From Bacillota bacterium (lineage in GTDB: Bacteria > Bacillota > Clostridia > Christensenellales > Aristaeellaceae), in the NCBI GenBank assembly GCA_023435435.1, contig JAEYRW010000151.1, positions 1 through 30,755 of the forward strand: DNA of 30,755 nucleotides, written 5' to 3'. Below the pieces are notes generated by a model. That model was not told the origin of the DNA, ran no database searches, and worked only from the letters and a program-made list of their open reading frames with translations. Positions within the stretch are counted from its first letter, which is position 1. The number at the start of each line of letters is the position of its first letter. Shown here in pieces: positions 22,575-29,879 of the stretch. The position numbers and the translations under genes are program-made.

Positions 22575-23150
22575 TCACTTGAAATTCATCTTTTCCACCG
22601 AACCGCCCAGCAGAAGAGCGGCCCGCTCCGTTTTCCCCTCGGCCAGAAGCCGCCGGATGAGCGTCGAGGAAACCACATCCCCCTCCTCCAGCACGCTCTG
22701 CATGACGACGGGCTCGTACCCCAGTTCCTTCGAGAGCGCCAGAACCATGCCCGATGTGCCGAGCCCCAATCGCCCGAAGGTGTAGTTCTCCCCCACCACC
22801 ACGGCGTGGGCGCGGGTCGCCGACACCAGCTCCTTCAGGTATCCCTCTGCGTCGACGTTCATGAGCGCGCGGGTGAACGGCTTCACCAGTGCCCAGTCCG
22901 CGCCCAGCTGCGCAAACGCGGCGAGCCGCTCCTCCACCGTCATCAGCATCTCCGGGGCGGAATCGGGCCGGATGACGCGCATGGGGTGCTTGTCAAATGT
23001 GCAGACCATGGCGTCCAGCTTTTTCTCCCGCGCCAGCAAAACCGCCCGCCGGATGAGCGCGCGGTGTCCCATATGCACCCCGTCGAACATCCCGAGGGCC
23101 AGCACCGTTCCGGCGCCCGCATACTGTCTTTCGTCCGAAATAACCTTCAT
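22575..23150 (-). CDS. ribF: RibF FAD synthetase domain without riboflavin kinase
   Basis: A 191-residue protein matching only the N-terminal half of bifunctional RibF (about 310 residues). GMFDGVHMGHRALI is the nucleotidyltransferase GxFDGxHxGH motif, TFDKHPMRVIRP and VVVGENYTFGRLGLGT are the FMN and ATP-binding segments, and VVSSTLIRRLLAEG closes the domain. The protein then ends at EKMNFK, and the riboflavin kinase domain (PTAN motif) is absent from all frames, since GNAT follows after 27 bases. It could make FAD from FMN but not FMN from riboflavin. Its ATG overlaps the stop of the patatin remnant as ATGA. Usually ribF lies near truB and rpsO, and here it is two genes from rpsO. Confidence 0.9.
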   Translation of the reverse strand: MKVISDERQYAGAGTVLALGMFDGVHMGHRALIRRAVLLAREKKLDAMVCTFDKHPMRVIRPDSAPEMLMTVEERLAAFAQLGADWALVKPFTRALMNVDAEGYLKELVSATRAHAVVVGENYTFGRLGLGTSGMVLALSKELGYEPVVMQSVLEEGDVVSSTLIRRLLAEGKTERAALLLGGSVEKMNFK

Positions 23151-23317
23151 TGCGTTTCCCTTATAAACGCCGCGATTTTCGAGGCGTCCCCGTATCCTTT
23201 TTGATAAAGCGCGTCCGTCTTTCCGCGGTCCCTGGTCAGGGTGTCCGGCCCGTACACGCTGTCCGGCGCGAGGATCAGCAGCTTCCCCGCCCGCATAAGT
23301 TCCCGGGCGTAGGCCAC
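23147..23317 (-). pseudogene. C-terminal remnant of a patatin-like phospholipase
   Basis: Fifty-six codons in frame from a GTG at 23317 to a TGA that overlaps the ribF start. AYARELMRAGKLLILAPDSV, then LTRDRGKTDALYQKGYGDA resemble the last 60 residues of YjjU-type patatin proteins, which end with such an Asp/Arg-rich segment and a KGYEDA-like helix. The catalytic GxSxG and Asp part (over 200 residues) is missing; the esterase gene ends seven bases upstream of the GTG. Most likely a deletion removed the body of the gene and left a translated tail that still couples to ribF. Family assignment rests on a short match. Confidence 0.5.
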
Positions 23318-23324
23318 GGAATTG

Positions 23325-23984
23325 TCATGCGCCGTCTCCCCGGACGATCCAGTCGATTCCCCGCGCCACGCGCGGGTTCTCGTCCGCAAAGTGGTTCCCT
23401 TCCTCCAGAAAAAACGCCGCGTCGCAGCCCGCCGCGCGCAGAATGTCCAATCCCTCGCGCATTCTGTCTTCAATGGTCGAGAACAGCGGGTTGCGCGTCC
23501 TCTTTTCGCGGCCGCCCACGGAAAAATACACCCGCGGGCGGGGATTGACCGTGCGGTTCGTCCGCATGAATTCGATGAAATCCTTGAACCACATGGAGCC
23601 CGATACCGATGCGGCGGCGTCAAAAAGCGCCGTTTTATAGAGCGCGTACACCGCGAACAGCCCCGCCAGCGAGTAACCCGCCAGCGCGCGCCGCGCGACT
23701 TGCAGACCCGCCCCGGCCTCGAACGCCGGAATCCTGTCCGCCAGGCGCCCAAGGTACGCGTCCGCGCCGCCCCCGAAGTCCTCCCCGCCCTTGACGCAGC
23801 GGGGCGCCTTCCACGGACTGAGGTCGCGGTTCCAGTCCCAGTCGCCGCCCACCGAGACGAGGGCGACGCCCTTTTCTTCCATACGGCCGTAAATCTCCCG
23901 CGCCCGCTCCGCACCCGCCATGACGTAGACCGCCCGCGGGGCCTCCCGCGCGCCGATCAGTGTCAGTTCCGCATCATTAAGCAT
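23325..23984 (-). CDS. Alpha/beta hydrolase of the putative esterase (Fes/IroE-like) family
   Basis: A 219-residue hydrolase. LAGYSLAGLFAVYALY contains the nucleophile Ser in a GxSxG motif, VSGSMWFKDFIEFM follows, and VYFSVGGREKRTRNPL and FFLEEGNHFADENPRVARGI supply the likely acid and the catalytic His. Relatives hydrolyse siderophore or other esters; no siderophore genes are nearby, so the substrate is open. The N-terminus lacks a signal peptide. Its ATG lies inside the end of the MgtC-family gene, eight bases overlapping, which indicates coupled translation. Confidence 0.85.
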   Translation of the reverse strand: MLNDAELTLIGAREAPRAVYVMAGAERAREIYGRMEEKGVALVSVGGDWDWNRDLSPWKAPRCVKGGEDFGGGADAYLGRLADRIPAFEAGAGLQVARRALAGYSLAGLFAVYALYKTALFDAAASVSGSMWFKDFIEFMRTNRTVNPRPRVYFSVGGREKRTRNPLFSTIEDRMREGLDILRAAGCDAAFFLEEGNHFADENPRVARGIDWIVRGDGA

Positions 23985-24654
23985 GCGTCGTCCGAACCCC
24001 CAGCACGTTCACATACTCAGAAAGATCATTGACGATGTCCGTGTAATTGACCTCGTGGGGCAGATGCAGGGTGTACGTATTTGTGTACACGTTGTGATCG
24101 CCCTGGGTCAGCACGGCGAAATCGAGATCGAGGGTCTTGATGCCGCGCTCGTCAAAGTAGGCGTTGATGAAGTCGATGGTCTGAATCCGGTGCACAAACT
24201 TGATCTCGATCTTCTTGACCGCGTTCACACGCACGATCCTCTGCATCATGAGGAGCACCACCAGCACCAGCGCGCCGCCCACCAGCGCGATGAAGTAATA
24301 GCCGTAGCCCACCGCGATGCCCAGGCACGCGGCGTTCCAGAGGGAAGCCGCCGTGGTCAGGCCCTCGATCTTCTTGTTTGTCATAAAGATCGTGCCCGCG
24401 CCCAGAAAGCCCACGCCCGTGATGACCTGGGCGGCGAGCCGCCCGAAGTTGTAGGTAATCGTCATCCCATCCCCGGACCCGTGCAGCGCGTCCGCGAACA
24501 TGCACTCCATCAGGGACACCGTGCACGCGCCCATGCACACCAGAACGTGCGTGCGCATGCCCGCGGGACGATTCTTATATTCGCGCTCGATTCCGATGGC
24601 GAGTCCAACCCCGATGGACAGGGCGATCCGCAGGAGCACCACATACCATTCCAT
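23977..24654 (-). CDS. MgtC/SapB-family membrane protein
   Basis: A 225-residue protein with about four to five transmembrane helices in the first 140 residues and a soluble ACT-like tail. GVGLAIGIEREYKNRPAGMR with THVLVCMGA, GVGFLGAGTIF and EGLTTAASLWNAACLGIAVG are the conserved MgtC blocks. Members are linked to magnesium homeostasis or ATP synthase control and to growth inside hosts; most remain uncharacterised. The ATG at 24654 is preferred because GGAAGGTG precedes it, while an ATG seven codons upstream has no such site. No M-box or other magnesium leader is visible in the short gap before it. Confidence 0.9.
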   Translation of the reverse strand: MEWYVVLLRIALSIGVGLAIGIEREYKNRPAGMRTHVLVCMGACTVSLMECMFADALHGSGDGMTITYNFGRLAAQVITGVGFLGAGTIFMTNKKIEGLTTAASLWNAACLGIAVGYGYYFIALVGGALVLVVLLMMQRIVRVNAVKKIEIKFVHRIQTIDFINAYFDERGIKTLDLDFAVLTQGDHNVYTNTYTLHLPHEVNYTDIVNDLSEYVNVLGVRTTHA

Positions 24655-24696
24655 CAAAACACCTTCCATATACATTCAACCGATTCCGGAATAAAT

Positions 24697-24732
24697 GAAA
24701 CAGGCGCGGCCCGCGAACGGGCCGGCCGTTTC
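24697..24732 (-). terminator. Terminator after the GH127-type glycosidase
   Basis: On the minus strand GAAACGGCCGGCCCG, a TTCG loop, and CGGGCCGCGCCTGTTTC form a long GC-rich stem with two single-base bulges, followed by ATTTATTCC. It lies 14 bases after the glycosidase stop and separates this operon from the MgtC gene. Confidence 0.75.
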
Positions 24733-24746
24733 ACATGTTGGTCTCG

Positions 24747-26699
24747 TCAGTCCGCCTTCGGCTTGATGACGCCCATGGGAAATTGCGAAATCCGAAGGCC
24801 GGTGGAGCCGTACGGCACCAGACGGACGGTGCGAATGTCGTCCTCCGTGACGCCCGGCATGATGGGCACATTGGCGCAGCTCGCGCCGTCCATGGGCCAG
24901 ATGATCCGGGCCGCCTTGGCAAGGACGTGCGCCGCGGGCTCGCCCTTCCCGAACGCATGCGCCTTCTCCGGCTCCATGACGCCCTTTTTCGGCTCGTCCG
25001 CCATGATGGCGAAGCCCCATTCGTCCTCGGTGGTAACCTTCCAGTCCGGGAACTCGCCGCCCGTCAGCTTCTCCCACTTTTCCTCTGGCTGAAGCGCCAT
25101 GAGCAGCGGCCCGTACTCCACCGTCACGGACTGGTGGTGCCAATGCTTTTTCACGCGGGGCTGGGTGGGCAGCTCGAGCCGCAGCCGGTCGCCCGTGCGC
25201 CACTTGCGGCGGATGCACGCGGTCTCCCCCGCCCGCACCTGCATGATCTCGCCGTCCGGCAAAAAGATCATGGGCTGGGAAACCCAGAAGGGAATGCGCA
25301 GATACAGCGGAAATTCCACCGGATGCTTCACCGCCACCTCGATCTCCACATCCTGGGAGAACGGATAGTTCCCCGAAACGCTCAGCTTCGTGGCGACGCC
25401 CTGAAGCCGCGTCTTGACCGTGCAGGGCGCGTAGCTCACCGCCGAAAGCCCGCCGTCGTTGGTGGCGCACCAAAGCGAGCTCACAAACTTCGGCCAGCCC
25501 TGATGATAGTTGGCCGTGCAGCAGCCGAAATTGGGCGAGAAGCCGTAGATGTTCGAATCCTCGCCGTTGTTGTACCAGTTGCGCTTGTCGCGCGAAACCT
25601 TGATCTGATTGGCCTGCTGGTCGTACTGGTGGGCGGTCATGTCCGCGTTGAACGCGGCCGGCAGGGCGTTATAGGCGAGCTTTTCCAGAATGTCCGGAAG
25701 ATCGTCCCCAAAGTTGCCCGCGCCGATGAGCGTCTCGAGGGTGTACATGAGCTCCACCACCGCGCACAGCTCCGTGCCCTGGGTCGGGCTCGAACCGTTC
25801 AGGTGCTCGTCGCCGGTGAACATGCCGTAGCCGACGCCATGGTACTTCATGAGCTTGGGCCAGCCAAAATTGAAGCCGCCCTGCTCCTTGAAGCCGGAGC
25901 GGAACATGTTTACAATGCCCGGCGTCTTCAGGCCCATGGCCACGTTCACCACGTGGGAAAGGTGGTACTGGGTGCGGAAATACGGTCTTTGCTCGCCCTC
26001 GAGCTGCTCCTCCTTCTCCTCCTCGAGCGCCTCTGAGAGACGCTCCCAGCGCAGGGACCTGCTCATGGGCTGGGTGATCGGGAAGGTGTGAAAGAAGTTC
26101 GGCCAATCGAGGGTCTGCGTCCTGAGCCGCTTGCACAGCTCAAGCAGATAGCTCTGGCCCGTAAGGTTGTAGAACCACAGCGCCACGTGCATGTTCTCGC
26201 CGCCGCGCGCCACCGCCCAGTTCCTGAGGGGGTGCTTTTGCAGGTTGAAATACTGATAGCGGAAAAACTTGTCCATGAGGACAAGCACGCGCTTTTCATT
26301 CGTCGCCTCGAAGTACTGCTTGAGGGCCTTGAGGGCGACCATGCGCGGCCAGTAATCGTCGTTGTCCGCCGGGCCGAACCAGCCGTCCTCCCGCTGGGAA
26401 TTTAAGATCCATTCGACGTACTTTTCGCAGATGCCCTGAAGCCGCTCGTCATCAAGCGCCCATGCAAGGGGAATCAGACCGTCGAGGTAGTAGGGCGCGC
26501 GCTCCCAGCCGTCGCCCGTTCCGCCCAGCCAGCCGCAGTTCGGGCCCACGTCCTCCCACACGTCGAAGAGCCGCCCGGTCAGGCCGTCCGCCTGGGTGCG
26601 AAGCTGCTCCAGCAACCAGCCCTCGGGCTTGATGGACCCGAGAGGCAGCGCCGCGAACGTGTTGGGCGTGAGTGGCGTGCGGTTGAAAAGCGGCTTCAT
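24747..26699 (-). CDS. GH127-type glycoside hydrolase (beta-L-arabinofuranosidase family)
   Basis: A 650-residue enzyme. The N-terminal (alpha/alpha)6 barrel shows WERAPYYLDGLIPLAWALDD and ENMHVALWFYNLTG, and the zinc-thiolate site is present: GTELCAVVELMYTLE gives the Glu and first Cys, NFGCCTANYHQGWPKF the adjacent Cys pair, one of which is the nucleophile in characterised members. Beta-sandwich domains follow (YLRIPFWV, SVTVEYGPLLMALQP). There is no signal peptide, so it acts on imported sugars inside the cell. Beta-L-arabinofuranose removal is the reference activity, but the family also holds other specificities. It starts one base after the methyltransferase stop, with GAGGTG upstream, at the end of the sigma-factor operon. 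Confidence 0.9.
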   Translation of the reverse strand: MKPLFNRTPLTPNTFAALPLGSIKPEGWLLEQLRTQADGLTGRLFDVWEDVGPNCGWLGGTGDGWERAPYYLDGLIPLAWALDDERLQGICEKYVEWILNSQREDGWFGPADNDDYWPRMVALKALKQYFEATNEKRVLVLMDKFFRYQYFNLQKHPLRNWAVARGGENMHVALWFYNLTGQSYLLELCKRLRTQTLDWPNFFHTFPITQPMSRSLRWERLSEALEEEKEEQLEGEQRPYFRTQYHLSHVVNVAMGLKTPGIVNMFRSGFKEQGGFNFGWPKLMKYHGVGYGMFTGDEHLNGSSPTQGTELCAVVELMYTLETLIGAGNFGDDLPDILEKLAYNALPAAFNADMTAHQYDQQANQIKVSRDKRNWYNNGEDSNIYGFSPNFGCCTANYHQGWPKFVSSLWCATNDGGLSAVSYAPCTVKTRLQGVATKLSVSGNYPFSQDVEIEVAVKHPVEFPLYLRIPFWVSQPMIFLPDGEIMQVRAGETACIRRKWRTGDRLRLELPTQPRVKKHWHHQSVTVEYGPLLMALQPEEKWEKLTGGEFPDWKVTTEDEWGFAIMADEPKKGVMEPEKAHAFGKGEPAAHVLAKAARIIWPMDGASCANVPIMPGVTEDDIRTVRLVPYGSTGLRISQFPMGVIKPKAD

Positions 26700-26700
26700 T

Positions 26701-27843
26701 CTATACACCTCGTCTGCGCGGCGCTTCCGCGTCGAAAATGTGGTATTCGCATTCGATCCGTCCGTTGTAATACCTGCGGCGGCGGCTCGCCCGGCGCCCG
26801 TATTCCCGCTCGAAGCCCATGTCTGCGGAAAACGCGGCCAAAGCCCAGCCGGGATGCCGGTTTTGCAGCATCCCCAACTGGCGCGCCACCGCATGGGCGG
26901 CCCGGACGTTGTCCAGACGCTCGCCGTAGGGCGGGTTCGCGACGAACACACCCGGCTCGCCCGGGCGGTTCACGTCGCGCATGTCTTTGACCTCGAGCTC
27001 GATCCGGCCGTTCAGGCCCGCCTGGCGCACGTGACGGTTCGCCAGCTCGATGGCCTCCGGATCGATGTCCGAACCCGCGATGTGCAGCGGACGCTCGTAA
27101 TTTTTGTCGTAGCTCGACTTGGCGGCCCGGCGGATTGTTTCGCATTCGTCCTTGTCAACCGCCGCCCAGCTCTCCATGGCGAACTTGCGCAGAAGCCCCG
27201 GTGCGCGGCCCAAGGCAATAAAGGCCGCCTCGATGAGAAGCGTCCCCGTGCCGCAGCAGGGATCGTAAAGGGGCATCTTCGGATGCCAGCCGCTCTGAAG
27301 CACCAGCGCCGCGGCCAGCGTCTCCCGCAGGGGCGCCTCGCCGTTCCACGTGCGGTAGCCGCGCTTGGACAGCGCCTCACCCGAGGAATCCACCGCCACC
27401 GTCACCTCGTCCGCGCGGATGGAGATGTCGATCTGGTACGTCGCGCCGGTCTCGGAGAACCAGTCCTCGGAATAGGCGGTCTTGAGCCGCTCGACCATGG
27501 CGCGCTTGGCGATCTTCTGGACGTCCGACGGGCTCATGAGCTGACTTTTGACGCACCGTGCGCGAATGGGAAACGCGGCGTCCCGGGGAAGCAGCTTCTC
27601 CCACTCAATGGCCTTCACGCCCTGAAAAAGCTCCTCAAAGCTTTTGGCGGGAAAGCGGTCCATAACGAGCAAAATCCGGTCCGCGGTCCTGAGCCACAGG
27701 TTGGCCGTAAACGCGTCCTTATAGTCCCCCTCGAATTCCGCGCCGCCCGCATCCATGACGCGCGCGTCCCTCATTCCAAGATGCTTCAAATCCCGGCTCA
27801 CCATTCCCTCGAGCCCCAGCGCCGCAGACGCGATCCACTTCAC
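26701..27843 (-). CDS. THUMP-domain class I SAM-dependent RNA methyltransferase (RlmL/YpsC type)
   Basis: A 380-residue methyltransferase. The first 60 residues form a ferredoxin-like part, followed by THUMP (about 65-155: IRARCVKSQLMSPSDVQKIA), then a Rossmann-fold catalytic domain with DPCCGTGTLLIEAAFIALGR (SAM binding), AGSDIDPEAIELA, and the catalytic FVANPPYGERL (NPPY, N2-guanine or N6-adenine type). RlmL methylates G2445 of 23S rRNA in Escherichia coli; the target here is inferred. It starts with GTG at 27841-27843, overlapping the sigma-factor stop as GTGA, with GGAGG seven bases before it. Confidence 0.92.
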   Translation of the reverse strand: MKWIASAALGLEGMVSRDLKHLGMRDARVMDAGGAEFEGDYKDAFTANLWLRTADRILLVMDRFPAKSFEELFQGVKAIEWEKLLPRDAAFPIRARCVKSQLMSPSDVQKIAKRAMVERLKTAYSEDWFSETGATYQIDISIRADEVTVAVDSSGEALSKRGYRTWNGEAPLRETLAAALVLQSGWHPKMPLYDPCCGTGTLLIEAAFIALGRAPGLLRKFAMESWAAVDKDECETIRRAAKSSYDKNYERPLHIAGSDIDPEAIELANRHVRQAGLNGRIELEVKDMRDVNRPGEPGVFVANPPYGERLDNVRAAHAVARQLGMLQNRHPGWALAAFSADMGFEREYGRRASRRRRYYNGRIECEYHIFDAEAPRRRGV

Positions 27844-28607
27844 GGGTTTTCCTCCGCCTTTTCCATATAGCCGCGCATGGCCTGGAGCGCCCTTCGCTCC
27901 GCGCGGGAAACCGACATCTGGGAAATTCCGAGCCTGCCCGCGATGTCGCGCTGGGAGAGCCCGTCGTAGAACCGGTACCGGATGATTTCCTTCTGTTGAT
28001 CCGAGAGGTTTTCCATGGCCCGCCTGAGAAGGTCCTGCCGTTCGAAGTCCGTATAGCCCTTTTCCTCGAAGCCCAGATAGGCGGACAGCGGCGTCTCGCT
28101 CTCGTCGGACTCGGGCGTGGAATCAAGGGACGCGGGCCGGGTCGCCCCGCGCAGATCGAGTCCCTCGAGCACCGTTTCCACCGAAACGCCCATGCGCTCC
28201 GCCAACTCCTCCGGGGTCGGCTGGCGGAACAGCTCCTGAGAGAGCTCCGCGATGGCCTTCTCGATGGACTTAATCAGCTCGCTGGAATTGCGCGGCAGCC
28301 GGATCACCCGCGCCCGGTCGCGGAAGTAGTTTTTCACCTCGCCGATCATCGTCGGGGTTACAAAGCTCGCAAACTTGACGCCCCGGGTGGGGTCGTAACG
28401 GTCGATTGCCTTGAACAGCGCGAGCGACGCAACCTGAAAAAGATCGTCATAATCCACCCCGCGCCCGGAAAAGCGCGCGGCGACCATGGAAGCGATATTC
28501 AGATGCATTTCGACGATCCTGTCCCGCAGGGCCGGGTCGCCCGTGGCCGCAAATTCGGTCAGAAGCGGCTCGGCGCCCGTCGCGGAACGTCGCGCAGTTT
28601 CACACAT
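27840..28607 (-). CDS. Sigma-70 family factor of the SigB/SigF/SigG group
   Basis: A 255-residue sigma factor. Region 2 reads VDYDDLFQVASLALFKAIDR then YDPTRGVKFASFVTPTMIGE and VKNYFRDRARVIRLPR. Region 3 follows with QPTPEELAERMGVSVETVLE, then region 4 with LSDQQKEIIRYRFYDGLSQR and a helix-turn-helix DIAGRLGISQMSVSRAERRA. The FASFVTPTMIGEVKNYFRD segment with RLPR is nearer to the general-stress SigB type than to sporulation SigF. The anti-sigma gene lies 10 bases upstream, the usual partner arrangement. GGAGG is four bases before the ATG. Its targets are not known; no anti-anti-sigma factor lies in the operon. Confidence 0.92.
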   Translation of the reverse strand: MCETARRSATGAEPLLTEFAATGDPALRDRIVEMHLNIASMVAARFSGRGVDYDDLFQVASLALFKAIDRYDPTRGVKFASFVTPTMIGEVKNYFRDRARVIRLPRNSSELIKSIEKAIAELSQELFRQPTPEELAERMGVSVETVLEGLDLRGATRPASLDSTPESDESETPLSAYLGFEEKGYTDFERQDLLRRAMENLSDQQKEIIRYRFYDGLSQRDIAGRLGISQMSVSRAERRALQAMRGYMEKAEENP

Positions 28608-28617
28608 GTATCCTCCA

Positions 28618-29016
28618 TCAGCGCGGCAATTGCGCCATCAGACGGATCGACCGGACGACGCCGTCCACGGTCAGAACCTCCGCCTCGTCCACCAGGGATG
28701 CAAGGATGCACCGCGCCACTTCGAGCTCGGTCTCGTCCATTGCAATCCCGGTATGGCAACCATCCGCGCACTCGCACGTAAAAACCATGCAGCATTTGCC
28801 CAGCCGGAATTTGAGCGCGATGCGCCCCGGAGGCGCCACCTGCGCCATCATAAGCCCCAGCGACTCCTCGACGGCCATCTTCAGATCGTCGAGCGCATCG
28901 ACAGTCAGACCCGCGCGCGCAAGCGCGCCGGAAGCGGTCAGCCGGGCGACAAGCATCATGTCCCGGTCGGCCGGCAGCGACATGTCGATGGATCGATCAA
29001 GCTCCTCTTCGCGCAT
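28618..29016 (-). CDS. Degenerate RsbW/SpoIIAB-like anti-sigma factor
   Basis: A 132-residue protein in the place of an anti-sigma kinase. The opening DMSLPADRDMMLVARLTASG then LARAGLTVDALDDLKMAVEE matches RsbW (MKVPAQPEYVGIIRLTLSG ... YDEIEDLKIAVSE). The ATP site is eroded: the N-box Asn after EEs is Leu (EESLGLMMAQ), the DEGxGF box reads CADGCHTG, and no GGLGL box is present. Either it binds the sigma factor without ATP and kinase activity or a new switch controls it. The ATG at 29016 has AAGGA nine bases before it; another at 29040 is too close to the promoter. Identification rests on context and the N-terminal half. Confidence 0.75.
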   Translation of the reverse strand: MREEELDRSIDMSLPADRDMMLVARLTASGALARAGLTVDALDDLKMAVEESLGLMMAQVAPPGRIALKFRLGKCCMVFTCECADGCHTGIAMDETELEVARCILASLVDEAEVLTVDGVVRSIRLMAQLPR

Positions 29017-29049
29017 CCAATCATCCTTCCAGCAGTACATCCTCTGTCT

Positions 29050-29078
29050 ATTATAATGGAAAAGCCCTCCCGGGGCAA
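29050..29078 (-). promoter_or_regulatory. Promoter of the anti-sigma / sigma operon
   Basis: TTGCCC at 29073-29078 and a perfect TATAAT at 29050-29055 with a 17-base spacer. The transcript would start about 25 bases before the ATG at 29016. It looks like a housekeeping promoter rather than one read by the operon's own sigma factor. Confidence 0.7.
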
Positions 29079-29184
29079 GTGTATCTTGGTAAAAACCGAG
29101 CGTACGGATGGATTCCCATGCGCCGGAAGTCAAAAAGCGACAAAAAGAGCGGGGGGCGTTTCCGCCTCCCGCCCCCACAGCCGG

Positions 29185-29712
29185 TCATTCGGGCTGCAAA
29201 AGGCCGTAGGTTCCGTCCTTCCTGCGGTAGAGCACGCACATGCTGTCCGTCTCCTCGTTGAGGAACAGGTAGAACACGTGATCGAGCAGCTCCATCTGCG
29301 CGATGGCGTCGTCCACGCGCATGGGTTTGACAGGGAACCTTTTGGTGCGCACGATGCTGTACTGCGCGGCCTCCTCCTCGGCAGGCGCCTCGCCCTCGGC
29401 TTCCGGCTCAATCTTCACGTGAAGCTTCTTTTCGAGCTTGGTGCGGTGGCGGCGGATCTGACGGTTCAGCTTGTCCGCCGCGCCGTCGATGGACGAGTAC
29501 ATATCGCCCGTGATCTCCTCCGCGCGCAGGATGAGACCGCCTACGCTGATTGTGATTTCAATGATATTGCGCGCGCCGCGCTCCTGCGAAAACCGGGCGT
29601 ATGCCTCCGCGTCTTCCTGGAAATATTTGTCCAGCTTCGAGAGCTTTTTTTCCAGTCTCTCCTTGAGTCCATCGGTGACTTCAAAGCCCTTGCCGGATAT
29701 GATAAGCTTCAT
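29185..29712 (-). CDS. hpf: Long-form ribosome hibernation promoting factor
   Basis: A 175-residue protein. The N-terminal domain (1-100: MKLIISGKGFEVTDGLKERL, LSKLDKYFQ, AEEITGDMYSSIDGAADKLN, RQIRRHRTKLEKK) blocks the decoding channel. An acidic Glu/Ala-rich linker follows (104-118), then the C-terminal dimer domain (120-175: VRTKRFPVKPMRVDDAIAQM, ELLDHVFYLFLNEETDSMCV, LYRRKDGTYGLLQP). The long form joins two 70S ribosomes into 100S particles in stationary phase and is common in Gram-positives. AAGGAG is nine bases before the ATG. A TATAAT lies at 29770-29775 on the same strand, without a convincing -35. Confidence 0.96.
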   Translation of the reverse strand: MKLIISGKGFEVTDGLKERLEKKLSKLDKYFQEDAEAYARFSQERGARNIIEITISVGGLILRAEEITGDMYSSIDGAADKLNRQIRRHRTKLEKKLHVKIEPEAEGEAPAEEEAAQYSIVRTKRFPVKPMRVDDAIAQMELLDHVFYLFLNEETDSMCVLYRRKDGTYGLLQPE

Positions 29713-29879
29713 CGATCATCGCTCCTTTTCTGTACGTAGGGGAAAGGGATCATCCCTTAACCTTGATTTATTATATTCCATGTGGGTTTCCGATTTCCTG
29801 CAATTCCCGGTTTTTTTCGGTGAATAAAGAAAAAACAGTGCGGCCTCGAATATATATATCCCCGAGGGAGGTGAGACGC
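29713..29879. other. Divergent hpf-noc intergenic region
   Basis: A 167-base AT-richer gap holding a minus-strand TATAAT at 29770-29775, a plus-strand TATATATAT run at 29851-29860 and a short T run at 29814-29820. One promoter is probably present for each gene, but the -35 boxes are not clear. Confidence 0.45.
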
